A stretch of DNA of 64,000 nt from Planctomyces sp. (GCA_019636235.1 JAHBXW010000004.1:62001-126000); one strand, 5' to 3'. Numbered from the stretch's first letter, positions 10,230 to 21,353 are shown. The notes: a model not told the origin generated them from the sequence alone. Translations and numbers: made by a program.

Positions 10230-10287
10230 GTTTGCAATGACCGGCGGACGTGTGGTGGGTCTCGTGCCTCGACCGCACCCTACGGCC
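10230..10287. repeat. 58-base direct repeat, copy 1
   Basis: This stretch, beginning GTTTGCAATGACCGGCGGAC, recurs at 10489-10546 with two mismatches, a period of 259 bases. Both copies are intergenic, upstream of the membrane protein and just beyond the coaD stop. Confidence 0.85.
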
Positions 10288-10351
10288 CTCCTCGGGCTTC
10301 CCTCGGTGCGCTGGGTCCAACCCTGGCCACACACACCGCCATCGGGCGTGT

Positions 10352-10482
10352 AGGGTGGCGTCGAGCCAGGCGAGCCCGCAGGGCCGCGCCGGCGATGACC
10401 CACCGGAAAATGCCGTCCACAGAGGACGGACGTCCCGCTCGCCCTTCACAATTTGCACTTCGCAATTTTCGTTTTGCAGTTT
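10352..10482 (-). repeat. Dispersed intergenic repeat, copy A
   Basis: The reverse complement of this stretch aligns, by eye at roughly 80% identity with a few short gaps, with 24416-24540 on the plus strand. Shared blocks include TGTGGACGGC, TTTTCCGGTGG and CCCTGCGGGCTCGCCTG. Neither copy has a credible coding frame, so it is probably a non-coding interspersed element that lies between the two 58-base direct repeats. Confidence 0.7.
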
Positions 10483-10488
10483 GCAATG

Positions 10489-10546
10489 ACCGGCGGACGT
10501 GTGGTGGGTCTCGTTCCTCGACCGCACCCTACGACCCGGCCACGCC
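10489..10546. repeat. 58-base direct repeat, copy 2
   Basis: Second copy of the 10230-10287 repeat, differing at two positions, ending 15 bases short of the coaD stop codon. Confidence 0.85.
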
Positions 10547-10561
10547 CATTGTTGCGCTGGG

Positions 10562-11059
10562 TCACCCGGCGAACTTGGCGATCATCGGCTCGATGACCGG
10601 CCCCGGCACGAAGTGACGCAGGTGCTCCCTGCCCGCGTCCCGGCCCATCTGGGCGATCTGCCGGATCAACGTGCTGGAAATGTGCGAGTACCGTTCGGAC
10701 GCCATCAGGAACACGGTTTCGACGTCCGGCGCGAGGGCGTGGTTCGCCAGGGCCATGGTGAACTCGGCTTCCATGTCGGACACCGTCCGCAGGCCGCGGA
10801 GCATGACCCGCGCTCCCCGACGACGCGCGAAGTCGACCGTCAGCCCCTCGAACGAGGCGACCTCGACATTCGGCAGGTCCGCGAACACCTGCCGCAACAG
10901 CTCCACCCGCTCCTCAGGCGCGAACAGCGGCGACTTCCCGGGGTTCACGCCAACGGCCACCGTCAACGCGTCGAAGACCTTCGCGCCGCGACGGACGATG
11001 TCCTCATGCCCCAGCGTCACGGGGTCGAAACTTCCGGGGTAAATCGCGGTGCGGTTCAT
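10562..11059 (-). CDS. coaD: Phosphopantetheine adenylyltransferase
   Basis: 165 residues, the usual CoaD length. GSFDPVTLGH (residues 9-18) is the nucleotidyltransferase TxGH motif, RGLR is at 88-91, and ISSTLIR at 127-133 is the ATP-binding ISSTxxR motif. It transfers AMP to 4'-phosphopantetheine to form dephospho-CoA, the penultimate step of CoA synthesis, in the cytoplasm. It lies 63 bases downstream of the cobalamin adenosyltransferase gene on the same strand and may be co-transcribed. Confidence 0.97.
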   Translation of the reverse strand: MNRTAIYPGSFDPVTLGHEDIVRRGAKVFDALTVAVGVNPGKSPLFAPEERVELLRQVFADLPNVEVASFEGLTVDFARRRGARVMLRGLRTVSDMEAEFTMALANHALAPDVETVFLMASERYSHISSTLIRQIAQMGRDAGREHLRHFVPGPVIEPMIAKFAG

Positions 11060-11122
11060 GACTTGCGGCCCCCAGCGGCGCGGCAGGGATGTGGCGCGGC
11101 GGTCGCCGGCCGGGCCATTCTG

Positions 11123-11692
11123 TCACCGGTTGCGGCCCGGCGTCCACAGCACGTCCCCGCGGCCATCGTCGTTGGCGACGCGGGCCATCACGAACAGCAG
11201 GTCCGACAGCCGGTTCAAATACTTGAGGATCTCCGGGTTGACGGATTCCGTGTCCATCAGCCGCACGACCTCCACCTCCGCGCGGCGGCAGACGGTCCGA
11301 CACACGTGGAGCGCGGCCGCGGCCGGAGACCCGCCGGGAAGGACGAAACTCGTCAACGGCTGAAGCCGCACGTTAAATTCATCAATGGCCTGCTCGAGGC
11401 GCGTGACCTGCGCGGCCGTGACGCGCAGACTGCCGGGCTCGTCCTCCTGGCGTTGCGGGACGCACAGGTCCGCGCCGACGTCGAACAAGTCGTTCTGCAT
11501 GTCGCGGAGGATCGGGGCCAGCGGCTTGGGGAGGCCGTCAGCCAGCCGGGCGACTCCGACCGTGGCGTTGAGTTCGTCGACAGCCCCGTAGGCGACGACG
11601 CGGAGGTGGGTCTTGGCGACGCGCGCGCCGTCCCCCAGCGATGTCTGGCCCTGGTCCCCGCCGCGGGTGTAGATTCGATTCAAATAGACCAT
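11123..11692 (-). CDS. PduO-type cob(I)yrinic acid a,c-diamide adenosyltransferase
   Basis: 189 residues from ATG 11692, which has GGAG about eight bases upstream; an earlier in-frame GTG-type start would add a poor 11-residue extension. The N-terminal RIYTRGGDQGQTSL is the ATP-binding loop of PduO-type ATP:cob(I)alamin adenosyltransferases. LRVVAYGAVDELNA, LPGGSPAAAALHVCRTVCRR and LKYLNRLSDLLFVMAR follow in the family order. It makes adenosylcobalamin. No other B12 genes are near. Confidence 0.95.
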   Translation of the reverse strand: MVYLNRIYTRGGDQGQTSLGDGARVAKTHLRVVAYGAVDELNATVGVARLADGLPKPLAPILRDMQNDLFDVGADLCVPQRQEDEPGSLRVTAAQVTRLEQAIDEFNVRLQPLTSFVLPGGSPAAAALHVCRTVCRRAEVEVVRLMDTESVNPEILKYLNRLSDLLFVMARVANDDGRGDVLWTPGRNR

Positions 11693-11731
11693 GGAGTCGC
11701 TCCAAAGTGCGCGCCGCGCGGACAAGGACGA

Positions 11732-13483
11732 TCAACGGGCCGCGGCGAACGATGCCCCAGAAGGGGACGCCGCGCCGTCGATGCCGTAGTGATCTTTGAG
11801 CCGCCCACGCAGGGAATCAATGGCGGCGGGCCGGGCGTTCTCGGGAATCCCGCACAGCGCGGCCAGCTCCTGCAGCGTTTCGCGCGTGACGTGTCCCGAG
11901 TCCGGGAGCAGCAGCCGCCGCTCGACGAGGTCCCCCAGCGTCGCGACCCATTCGCCTTCGAGCAGGTTCCGCACAAACCCCCGCGGCCAGGGCGTCCCGA
12001 CGATGAGCTGCCGGTCGTCGGGATCGGTCAGTCGCAGTAAGGCGGGCTCCGCGCGGCTGCCGAGGAGCCGCACGGCGGCGGCGACCGTCTCCGCCGGAAA
12101 CCCCGCGGCCGCGGCCAGCGTGTCGAGGAACTTACGGCGGTCGTCCGCGTCCTGGTTGAGTCCCTGCGCGCCAGGGATGGGTCGGGTGCGGGTGCTGGCC
12201 TCGCGGATGCGGTCGAGTCCCGCGAAGACGCGGTCGGCGCCCTGTTCGCCGAGGGCGCGGCAGGTGGTGAGTTTGCCGCCGATGAGCGTGTGAACCGCGA
12301 GGCCGTGCACGGTGCGGGAGTCGATCCAATGCCCGCGCGGAATGGCGCTCGTCGAACCGGCCTCGACATGCGGCAGCGGACGCACGCCCGAGTAGTGAGA
12401 GGCGATGTCCGCCGCCGTCAGCCCGACCTGCGGAAAGACCTCATTCACCATCCCAATGAGATACGCGAGCTCCGCGGACGTGGCGCGGGCGTCTTCCGGC
12501 CGGTCCGGGAACGGCTCATCGGTCGTGCCGACCAGCACGGCGTCGTCGCAGGGCAGGATGAACACCAGGCGGCCGTCCCCGGCCTCGGCGTACACCCCTT
12601 CTCCCTGGATGGCCTTGCGCAACCCGGCATGGCGGGTGAGGAGATGGCTGCCGCGCGTGCCGCCGAAGAGCTGGGGCGCGGCGGCGTGGAGGTCCCGCAG
12701 CGTCCAGTCCCCCCAGGCGCCGGTCGCGTTGACGACGCAATCGGGCCGGAAGGACTGGGAGGGCAGTTCGAGCGGCGGCGCGATGCGGTCGGCGGCCGCT
12801 TTCGCGGACTCCAGGACAACGCCCTCGGGTGTCAGTCGCGCGGCACAATGGGTCAGGACGCGGAAGTCCGCCCCCGACCGTTCCGCGACCTCGCGGGCGT
12901 CCTCCAGCAGCGCGAGCGTGAATCGCTCCGGCTGGAGCATCTGGGCGTCGAAGTAACGGCACATCCAGCCGTACCGCGCGGGGTCGACATGCGGAGGGGC
13001 ATCGCCGACTGGCACGACCGTATGGCCGGGAAGCCCGCCGCCCCCTGCAAGCTGGTCATACATCCACAGCCCCGCACGGACGGTCGCGAGGCCGCGGCCC
13101 CGGGGGCCATCGAGCAGCCGTGCCGCGCGGCCCCCCAGCGACGTCCGGGAGAGCTTCAGGAACCGCAGCCCCGCCGACATCATCCCGCCCACCGCCGACT
13201 GCACGGGAATCGACAGCCGCAGCGGACGGACATACTGCGGCGCGAGTTCCAGCAGGCGGGCACGTTCTTCCAGCGACTCGCGGACCAGTGCGACGTCGCC
13301 GTATTCCAGGTATCGCAGCCCGCCGTGAATCAAACGCGACGACTTGGCCGTCGCTCCATAGGCGATGTCGAAGCGGTCGACGATCCAGACGGCGACGCCG
13401 TTGAGCGCCAGTTCCCGCGCGACGCAGGCGCCGTTCACGCCGGCGCCGAGAATCAGAACGAACGGCGAAGCAGGAACGGACAT
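11732..13483 (-). CDS. glpD: FAD-dependent glycerol-3-phosphate dehydrogenase
   Basis: 583 residues from ATG 13483, placing the FAD loop LILGAGVNGACVARELA near the N-terminus; an ATG at 13501 would add only six residues and neither has a ribosome binding site. LIHGGLRYLEYGDVALVRES, the RGSHLL segment and HTLIGGKLTTCRALGEQ are typical of GlpD/GlpA. It oxidises glycerol-3-phosphate to dihydroxyacetone phosphate, passing electrons to quinone at the inner membrane face. The C-terminal 150 residues match the family's cap domain. No glpF or glpK is adjacent. Confidence 0.95.
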   Translation of the reverse strand: MSVPASPFVLILGAGVNGACVARELALNGVAVWIVDRFDIAYGATAKSSRLIHGGLRYLEYGDVALVRESLEERARLLELAPQYVRPLRLSIPVQSAVGGMMSAGLRFLKLSRTSLGGRAARLLDGPRGRGLATVRAGLWMYDQLAGGGGLPGHTVVPVGDAPPHVDPARYGWMCRYFDAQMLQPERFTLALLEDAREVAERSGADFRVLTHCAARLTPEGVVLESAKAAADRIAPPLELPSQSFRPDCVVNATGAWGDWTLRDLHAAAPQLFGGTRGSHLLTRHAGLRKAIQGEGVYAEAGDGRLVFILPCDDAVLVGTTDEPFPDRPEDARATSAELAYLIGMVNEVFPQVGLTAADIASHYSGVRPLPHVEAGSTSAIPRGHWIDSRTVHGLAVHTLIGGKLTTCRALGEQGADRVFAGLDRIREASTRTRPIPGAQGLNQDADDRRKFLDTLAAAAGFPAETVAAAVRLLGSRAEPALLRLTDPDDRQLIVGTPWPRGFVRNLLEGEWVATLGDLVERRLLLPDSGHVTRETLQELAALCGIPENARPAAIDSLRGRLKDHYGIDGAASPSGASFAAAR

Positions 13484-13565
13484 GTGCGGGGGGCAAATCA
13501 TTCGAAGAGGTCGCGGCTCCGGGCGAGGCAGCGGAGTGCGAGACCGACGGAATGGAGAGAGAGGC

Positions 13566-14516
13566 CTAACGGCGGGGGGAGAAGTCGGGCAGGTCCGACA
13601 GCCAGGCGACCATGACGCGGCCGACGGCCTCGAGCGATTCGGCCGAGCAGTTCGCGGGGATGTCGTTGCGCGTGTGCCAGTGCGGGTAATCGAAGTCGAT
13701 GATGTCGATCGTTGGAATCTTGGCGATCTGATTCAGCGGCAGGTGGTCGTCGCGGACCTCATGCCGACGCCGGGCGACGAACTGCTTGACGCCGATCTTC
13801 TCCGCCGTCTTCCAGACGCTCTCGGCCACCGGGCGGGCGTAACGCAGCGAGAAGCCTTCGTAGTAAATCCGCAGGTCCTTGTCGGCGACCATGTCCAGCA
13901 CGACGCCCGCGACGTAGCGGTGGGGGGGCGGCGAGTTCACGTAGTTCTTCGCGAAGTGCTCGGAGCCGAGGAAGTAGTTGTCGCGGCGGTCGTCCCAGAG
14001 GAACTCCTCGGCATCGAAGAACACGAAGTCGACGCCGTAGCGCGGGGCGAGCGCCGACATCTGCCGGCCGAGCTCCATCAGGGCCGCGACCCCGCTGGCG
14101 CCGTCGTTGGCGCCGATGAACGGCAGGTCCCGGTTGCGGGGCAGCGGTTCGCGGTCGGGACGGGGACGGGTGTCGTAGTGGCAGCCGAGGAGGATGCGCT
14201 CGGTCGTCTCAGGATGCCACGTGACGAGCAGGTTGCGAAGCCGGGTCGGTTCGCCGGTTCGCGGATGCGGGACGTCGAACTCCTGGAACGCGCATTCCGC
14301 GCCGAGTTCCGTGAAGTGGTCAAGCAGCAACTGCTGCTGCTGCGCCATGCCCTCAGTCCCGGAGATGCGGGGTCCGATGGCGCAGATGGCTTCGAGATCG
14401 GCGAAGGCGCGGCGGCCGTCGAACCCCGGCGGAGCGGCGACGGTCGGGGCGGCGGCCAGCAGCACGGCGAACAGTCCGAAGGCCCCGGCGGCGGGACTTC
14501 CTGGGCGGGCGGTCAC
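13566..14516 (-). CDS. M28-family zinc metalloprotein, glutaminyl-peptide cyclotransferase-like, exported
   Basis: The start is GTG 14516: AGGAGGG lies four bases before it, which decides against the ATG at 14540 inside the same frame. The 316-residue product begins with a signal peptide (GAFGLFAVLLAAAPTVAAPP). HYDTRP, IGANDGASGVAALME and FFDAEEF carry the zinc ligands and catalytic acid of the M28 fold; HWHTRNDIPANCSAES near the end carries the last His. The arrangement is closest to glutaminyl cyclases, which form N-terminal pyroglutamate; aminopeptidase is the alternative. Probably periplasmic. It diverges from the ATP-grasp gene. Confidence 0.9.
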   Translation of the reverse strand: MTARPGSPAAGAFGLFAVLLAAAPTVAAPPGFDGRRAFADLEAICAIGPRISGTEGMAQQQQLLLDHFTELGAECAFQEFDVPHPRTGEPTRLRNLLVTWHPETTERILLGCHYDTRPRPDREPLPRNRDLPFIGANDGASGVAALMELGRQMSALAPRYGVDFVFFDAEEFLWDDRRDNYFLGSEHFAKNYVNSPPPHRYVAGVVLDMVADKDLRIYYEGFSLRYARPVAESVWKTAEKIGVKQFVARRRHEVRDDHLPLNQIAKIPTIDIIDFDYPHWHTRNDIPANCSAESLEAVGRVMVAWLSDLPDFSPRR

Positions 14517-14623
14517 AATTCCCTCCTGGTGCGGTCGCATCTTGATTCTCCCGCGGAATGATAGTCCGTATCGTCTGCCGCGGAGAAGCAGCGTTTCGAA
14601 CCCGGAAAGATCGCAGTCCGCGC

Positions 14624-15508
14624 GTGAACGTCGTCGTCCTCGGAAATGCCGGCAGCTGGTACGTCGCGGATTTGGAGCGCGCGGCCCGGGACCGCGGCGA
14701 TCGCTGCGAACGGTGGGAGTTCACGCGGCTGGCGACGGAAGTCGCGACGGGCTCGGAATCGATCCGGCATGAAGCTTCGGCGCTGGAGGGGGTGGATTCG
14801 GTGATCGTCCGGACGATGCCGCCGGGGTCGCTTGAGCAGGTCGTGTTCCGGATGAATCTGCTGGCGCGGGCCGAGCGACTGGGGGCAACGGTCATCAATT
14901 CGGCGCGGGCGATCGAATGCGCCGTCGACAAACATCTGACGACGGCCCGGCTGCAGGAGGGCGGGCTGCCGGTTCCCGAGACGTTCGTCTGCGAAACCGC
15001 GGACGACGCGCTGGCGGCTCTCGAGCGGCTGGGGGGGGATGTGGTCGTCAAGCCGTTGTTCGGCGCGGAAGGGAGGGGGATCGTGCGGGTCAGCGATCCG
15101 GACCTGGGGCTGCGCGTGTTCCGCGCGATTGAACGCACGGGGGGCGTGCTGTACCTGCAGCGGTTCGTCCCGCATGAGGGGTATGACGTGCGGGTGCTGG
15201 TGCTGGACGGCGAGGTTCTGGGGGGAATGACGCGTCGTTCGGCGTCGGATTTTCGGACGAACGTTGCGCGGGACGCCCGGGCTGAGCCGCACGAGCCGAC
15301 GGACGTGGAACGGGACTTCAGCCTGCGGGCGGCAGCGGCGACGGGAGCCCGGTTCGCGGGAATCGACCTGTTGTACGACCGGGACGGCCGGCTGTACGTC
15401 ATTGAGGTGAACGGCGTTCCGGGGTGGCGGGCGTTCGGGCGGGTGTCGGGGATGGACGTGGCGGCGCGGCTGCTGGACGCCGTGGCTCGCGACCGCGCGG
15501 AATGGTGA
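14624..15508 (+). CDS. RimK/MptN-like ATP-grasp glutamate ligase
   Basis: The GTG at 14624 begins VNVVVLGNAGSWYVADLE, a natural N-terminus, giving 294 residues; an ATG at 14558 would add 22 ill-fitting residues. The ATP-grasp core is plain: DKHLTTARLQEGGLPVPETF, VVVKPLFGAEGRGI (ATP-binding Lys/Gly loop), YLQRFVPHEGYDVRVLVLDG and FAGIDLLYDRDGRLYVIEVN (metal-binding Asp/Glu/Asn). The family adds Glu to ribosomal protein S6, coenzyme F420 or tetrahydromethanopterin. In planctomycetes MptN-like members serve H4MPT-linked C1 metabolism, but no other H4MPT gene is visible here, so the substrate is open. Confidence 0.88.
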   Translation: MNVVVLGNAGSWYVADLERAARDRGDRCERWEFTRLATEVATGSESIRHEASALEGVDSVIVRTMPPGSLEQVVFRMNLLARAERLGATVINSARAIECAVDKHLTTARLQEGGLPVPETFVCETADDALAALERLGGDVVVKPLFGAEGRGIVRVSDPDLGLRVFRAIERTGGVLYLQRFVPHEGYDVRVLVLDGEVLGGMTRRSASDFRTNVARDARAEPHEPTDVERDFSLRAAAATGARFAGIDLLYDRDGRLYVIEVNGVPGWRAFGRVSGMDVAARLLDAVARDRAEW

Positions 15509-15659
15509 GAGAACTGGCTGGGCGGACCGGTCCGGGAACGGCCGGGGGGTCGCTACCCCTCGCGCGGGCCAGCGACTAAAACGCCCACACAGCCCAGTCG
15601 CGACTTGTCCGCGGCGTGCGGCGACTTTCGATTCGACCAGATTCTTCGCTGACCCGCTC

Positions 15660-17132
15660 ATGCCCTCACCGACGCACGACATCGGACTCATTGGACTGGC
15701 CGTGATGGGCCAGAACCTCGTTTTGAACATGGCCAATCACGGGTTCTCCGTGGGCGTGTACAACCGGACGACTTCGGTGACGGACGAGTTTCTGGCGGAG
15801 ATCCGGTCCGCGCCCGAGGACAAGGTCCACGCGGGAACGACCGAGCGCATCCAGGGATATCACTCGCTGGAGGAGTTCGTCGGCAGCCTGAAATCGCCCC
15901 GGCGGGTGATGATCATGGTCAAGGCCGGAAAACCGGTGGACGCGGTCATCGACCAGCTCAAGCCGCTGCTGTCGAAGGGGGACATCATCATCGACGGCGG
16001 GAACTCGGATTTCCGGGACACCAACCGTCGGCACGAGGAGCTGAAAGCCGCAGGGCTGCGGTTCATCGGCACGGGCGTCTCCGGCGGGGAGGAAGGGGCT
16101 CTGAAGGGGCCCAGCATCATGCCGGGCGGGCATGAGGAGGCGTGGCCGTTCGTCAAGGACGTGTTTCAGGCGATCTCCGCCAAGGTCGGGCCGAAGGGGG
16201 ACGTCCCCTGCTGCGAATGGGTCGGCGAGGCCGGCGCCGGGCACTACGTGAAGATGGTGCACAACGGCATCGAATACGGGGACATGCAGCTCATCTGCGA
16301 GGCGTACTTCATCCTCAAGCAGGCCCTGGGACTGTCGAACCAGGAGCTGTTTGAAGTCTTCCGGGATTGGAACGAAGGGGAGCTGGAGAGCTACCTGATC
16401 GAGATCACCCGGGACATCTTCACGGTCAAGGACAAGGAGACGGGCAAGGACCTGGTCGACGTGATTCTCGACACGGCCCAGCAGAAAGGGACCGGCAAGT
16501 GGATGAGCCAGCACGCGCTGGACCTGGGCGTGCCGACGACCTTGATCACCGAGGCCGTGTACGCCCGCTGCGTGTCGGCCCAGAAGGATGCCCGGGAGCG
16601 GGCCGCGAAGCTTCTCAAGGGGCCCGATGCGAAATTCGACGGCGACCGGCGGCAGTTCATCGAGGACGTGCGACAGGCGCTGTACGCATCGAAGTTGTGC
16701 AGCTACGCGCAGGGCTACGTGCAGCTCGACGCGGCGGCGCAGGAGTTCGGCTGGAAGCTGAACAACGGCAACATCGCGCTGTTGTGGCGGGGCGGCTGCA
16801 TCATCCGGTCGCGGTTCCTGGCGGACATCAAGGCGGCGTTCGACAAGAATCCGCAGCTGGAGAACCTGCTGCTCGATGATTTCTTCCGCAAGGCGGTCGA
16901 TGCGGCGCAGCCCAGCTGGCGGCGGGTGGTGTCGACGGCGGTGCAGCTTGGGCTTCCGGCGCCGGCATTCGCGGCGGCGTTGAGCTATTACGACGGCTAC
17001 CGCCAGGCGCGGCTGCCGGCGAACCTGCTGCAGGCCCAGCGGGACTACTTCGGCGCGCACACGTACGAACGGCTCGACAAGCCGCGCGGCGAGATGTTCC
17101 ACACCGACTGGATTCGGGAGCGGCGGATCTGA
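15660..17132 (+). CDS. gnd: 6-phosphogluconate dehydrogenase, decarboxylating
   Basis: 490 residues, the long dimeric form. GLIGLAVMGQNLVLNMANHG is the NADP Rossmann loop, GTGVSGGEEGALKGPSIMPG and KMVHNGIEYGDMQLICEAY carry the substrate and catalytic Lys/Glu residues, and the C-terminal ANLLQAQRDYFGAHTYER is conserved. It oxidises 6-phosphogluconate to ribulose-5-phosphate, CO2 and NADPH in the pentose phosphate pathway. No Shine-Dalgarno is seen. Zwf and Pgl are not adjacent. Confidence 0.97.
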   Translation: MPSPTHDIGLIGLAVMGQNLVLNMANHGFSVGVYNRTTSVTDEFLAEIRSAPEDKVHAGTTERIQGYHSLEEFVGSLKSPRRVMIMVKAGKPVDAVIDQLKPLLSKGDIIIDGGNSDFRDTNRRHEELKAAGLRFIGTGVSGGEEGALKGPSIMPGGHEEAWPFVKDVFQAISAKVGPKGDVPCCEWVGEAGAGHYVKMVHNGIEYGDMQLICEAYFILKQALGLSNQELFEVFRDWNEGELESYLIEITRDIFTVKDKETGKDLVDVILDTAQQKGTGKWMSQHALDLGVPTTLITEAVYARCVSAQKDARERAAKLLKGPDAKFDGDRRQFIEDVRQALYASKLCSYAQGYVQLDAAAQEFGWKLNNGNIALLWRGGCIIRSRFLADIKAAFDKNPQLENLLLDDFFRKAVDAAQPSWRRVVSTAVQLGLPAPAFAAALSYYDGYRQARLPANLLQAQRDYFGAHTYERLDKPRGEMFHTDWIRERRI

Positions 17133-17408
17133 ATCGCGCCCGGGCGGGACCTTTGTCCGGCGGGGCGAACGCCGCTCGGCGCGTCCGGCGCGGACCGGTT
17201 TCGGCCGCGCTGTGCTGATTGATCTTGTCAGGTTTGAAATCCCGGCGAATAATTTGCCGGCTGTGAACAACGGCTGCGGCGGCCCATGAAGGGCCGCTGG
17301 AAGGATCGGTCCGACCGCGCTTGCTGGCAGCGGCCCGATCCAGCTTGTTTGGCATCCCGGTGTTTGGCCAGGGACGGTCACGTCCGCCTGCGACACTCGT
17401 CTTTTCAT

Positions 17409-17533
17409 GCTCACGGCGCCCGCGCCGTGAGCGGGACGCCTCCCAAACTCCTCCGCCGGCCGCCGTTGCGCGCCGGCGGACGAACGACGGACGTCTCCCT
17501 CCCCGGCCAACCACCCGATCCGACCGCGGTCGG
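17409..17533 (+). promoter_or_regulatory. Structured leader with three inverted repeats before prkA
   Basis: Three elements lie in the 147 bases before the prkA start. GCTCACGGCGC and its exact complement flank two bases at 17409-17432 (11-bp stem). TCCGCCGGC and its complement flank an 11-base loop at 17452-17480 (9-bp stem). CCGACCGCGGTCGG at 17520-17533 is a perfect palindrome. None is followed by a T-run, so ordinary termination is unlikely; leader structure or protein binding is inferred. The 423-base gap from gnd holds no gene. Confidence 0.55.
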
Positions 17534-17555
17534 AAAATCCCGGAGCGTGTGTCCC

Positions 17556-19598
<2,043 letters not shown>

Positions 19599-19898
19599 TT
19601 CCTTTTCGAACGCATCGCCTGTCTCGCGCGGTCCGGCTCGCAGAGTCCGGGCCGCATTTTCGTTGACGGGGAAGGCTGCGGCGGCTGTTCGGGCCGGACA
19701 ACCGTCGCGATCGTCAGAGTCGCTGACGACGGACCGCCCCGACCCGTCACGACAGGCAGTATCTGCGTGTTGGCGAGACTTCACGGGCCTGCGTCGCGGG
19801 CGGGGAATTCGGCTGCGATTCCGCCCCCCGGCTCCCCGATGAAAGGGTGCGAATCGCGGAACGGCGTCGGGCCCCGGTCGGCCGGCCCGCGGATTGCA
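19599..19898. other. 300-base gap after prkA
   Basis: I see no gene, terminator with T-run, or repeat here. An in-frame ATG at 19839 could extend the next gene by 20 residues. Confidence 0.4.
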
Positions 19899-20492
19899 AT
19901 GGGAATTCAGGGGAACGTCATCGGCGGACGTTCGTATCCCCCGGACGCGGAACAGGACGTTCAGCCGGCGGCCGGGACTGGTCTGACGTTGAGAACCCGA
20001 GCGCTGATGCACGCGCACCTTGCGATCCGCCACCTGATCCGGAAACTCGAACTTCAGGGGCGCCGCCGGCCGGCGGTCTCCGTGCCCGCCTGGCTGATGG
20101 CCTTCCTGGAGGGCGCCGCGGAGCTGTTCGATCCGGCCGTTGATTTCGCCCGGGCCGGCTACGAATGCCGGATCACGGAATCCGGCTGGCAGGCGTCGCT
20201 GTTTCTGGGCCGGATCGAGCAGGTTGGCGGCGCGGAGGACGGCCGGTTGAATGCTGTCGCGTTCGACTACGACGTCCGCGCCCTCTGCGACCGGTTCGAC
20301 CAGGTGGATTCGGTGAACCTGTCCGCCGCCTCGTCGCCGGGCGAACCGACCGCAGAGACCGACGTCCGCGTGTCGGTGCGGGGCGTCGTGGGGGGCCATC
20401 CGCTGCGGATCGACGTCCTCAACGCCGCGCCGGCCTGCCTGTCGCCCGGCATGCGTCGAGGGCTGGACGGCCGCTGCGAACTGGCGGACTGA
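19899..20492 (+). CDS. Hypothetical protein
   Basis: 197 residues from ATG 19899. I recognise no family. A basic amphipathic stretch (HAHLAIRHLIRKLELQGRRR) is followed by PAWLMAFLEGAAELFDPAVDF and a beta-rich half (ITESGWQASLFLGRIEQVGG). No signal peptide or membrane segment. The next gene, 96 bases downstream on the same strand, is a glutamine-amidotransferase-like protein. GC skew and codon use look like the neighbours, so it is probably a real lineage-specific gene. Confidence 0.6.
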   Translation: MGIQGNVIGGRSYPPDAEQDVQPAAGTGLTLRTRALMHAHLAIRHLIRKLELQGRRRPAVSVPAWLMAFLEGAAELFDPAVDFARAGYECRITESGWQASLFLGRIEQVGGAEDGRLNAVAFDYDVRALCDRFDQVDSVNLSAASSPGEPTAETDVRVSVRGVVGGHPLRIDVLNAAPACLSPGMRRGLDGRCELAD

Positions 20493-20588
20493 CAGGCCGT
20501 GTCCCTGTCCGTCCCGTCCGCCGCTCGGGCGCGGTACGATCGCGGTCCCTGAACCGGAGACCCGCCACGAAGCTCCCGAGGATCCCGC

Positions 20589-21353
20589 ATGCCGGCGACG
20601 ACACCCCACGTTCTCTACTGCGGCGACACCACCCTGCAGTCCGCCGCCGGCTACCTCGCCGGACTGCTGACCCGCGCCGGATGGAACTACACCTACATCC
20701 CCAGCGATGACTCCCTCCCCGCCGAGGCGCTCGACTCCGACTGGAACGTCATCGTCCTCAGCGACTACCCCGCCGCCCGCCTCACCGCCGCCCAGCATTC
20801 CGCCATCGTCCAGCGCGTCCAGCATGGCGCCGGCCTGCTGATGATCGGCGGATGGGAATCGTTTCACGGGCTGGGGGGCGACTGGGATGGAACGGAGGTC
20901 GGAGGAATCCTGCCTGTCCAGATCGCCTCGGCGGACGACCGGTTCAACTGCGACCAGTTGCTTGTCGCCCGCTGCTGCCGGCCGCACCCGATCGTCAACG
21001 GTCTGCCCTGGGACACGCGGCCGCCGTTGCTGGGCGGCCTGAACCGGGTCGTTCCCAAACCGAACTCGCAGGTCCTTTTGACCGCTGAGCAATGGAATCT
21101 CCGGCGAGCCGGCGACACGCTCTCGCTGCAGCGGGACGCGTCCCATCCGCTGCTGGTCGTGGGCGAATCGGCCGCCGGACGGACAGCCGCGTTCGCCAGC
21201 GACGTGGCTCCGCACTGGATTGGCCCGATGGTCGACTGGGGCCTGCCCCGGGTGATGGCGACGGCCCCGGACGCCGCGGCCATCGAAGTCGGCAGCCAAT
21301 ATGCCGAGTTCTTCACCCGGCTCGTCGCCTGGTCCGCCGGCGGCGTGAGCTGA
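20589..21353 (+). CDS. Glutamine amidotransferase-like (GATase1-like) protein
   Basis: 254 residues. VLYCGDTTLQSAAGYLAGLL, NVIVLSDYPAARLTAAQ and GAGLLMIGGWESFHGLGGDW resemble the class-I amidotransferase-like fold of ThuA/GATase1-like proteins. The position of the nucleophile elbow reads GGWES, with no Cys, so glutaminase activity is unlikely. HPIVNGLPWDTRPPLLGGLN and GRTAAFASDVAPHW follow in the family order. Cytoplasmic; function unknown. Confidence 0.8.
   Translation: MPATTPHVLYCGDTTLQSAAGYLAGLLTRAGWNYTYIPSDDSLPAEALDSDWNVIVLSDYPAARLTAAQHSAIVQRVQHGAGLLMIGGWESFHGLGGDWDGTEVGGILPVQIASADDRFNCDQLLVARCCRPHPIVNGLPWDTRPPLLGGLNRVVPKPNSQVLLTAEQWNLRRAGDTLSLQRDASHPLLVVGESAAGRTAAFASDVAPHWIGPMVDWGLPRVMATAPDAAAIEVGSQYAEFFTRLVAWSAGGVS

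Noticed and set aside
20589-21353. Treating this protein as an active glutamine amidotransferase
   Set aside because: The expected nucleophile region reads GGWES with no Cys, so only the fold is supported.
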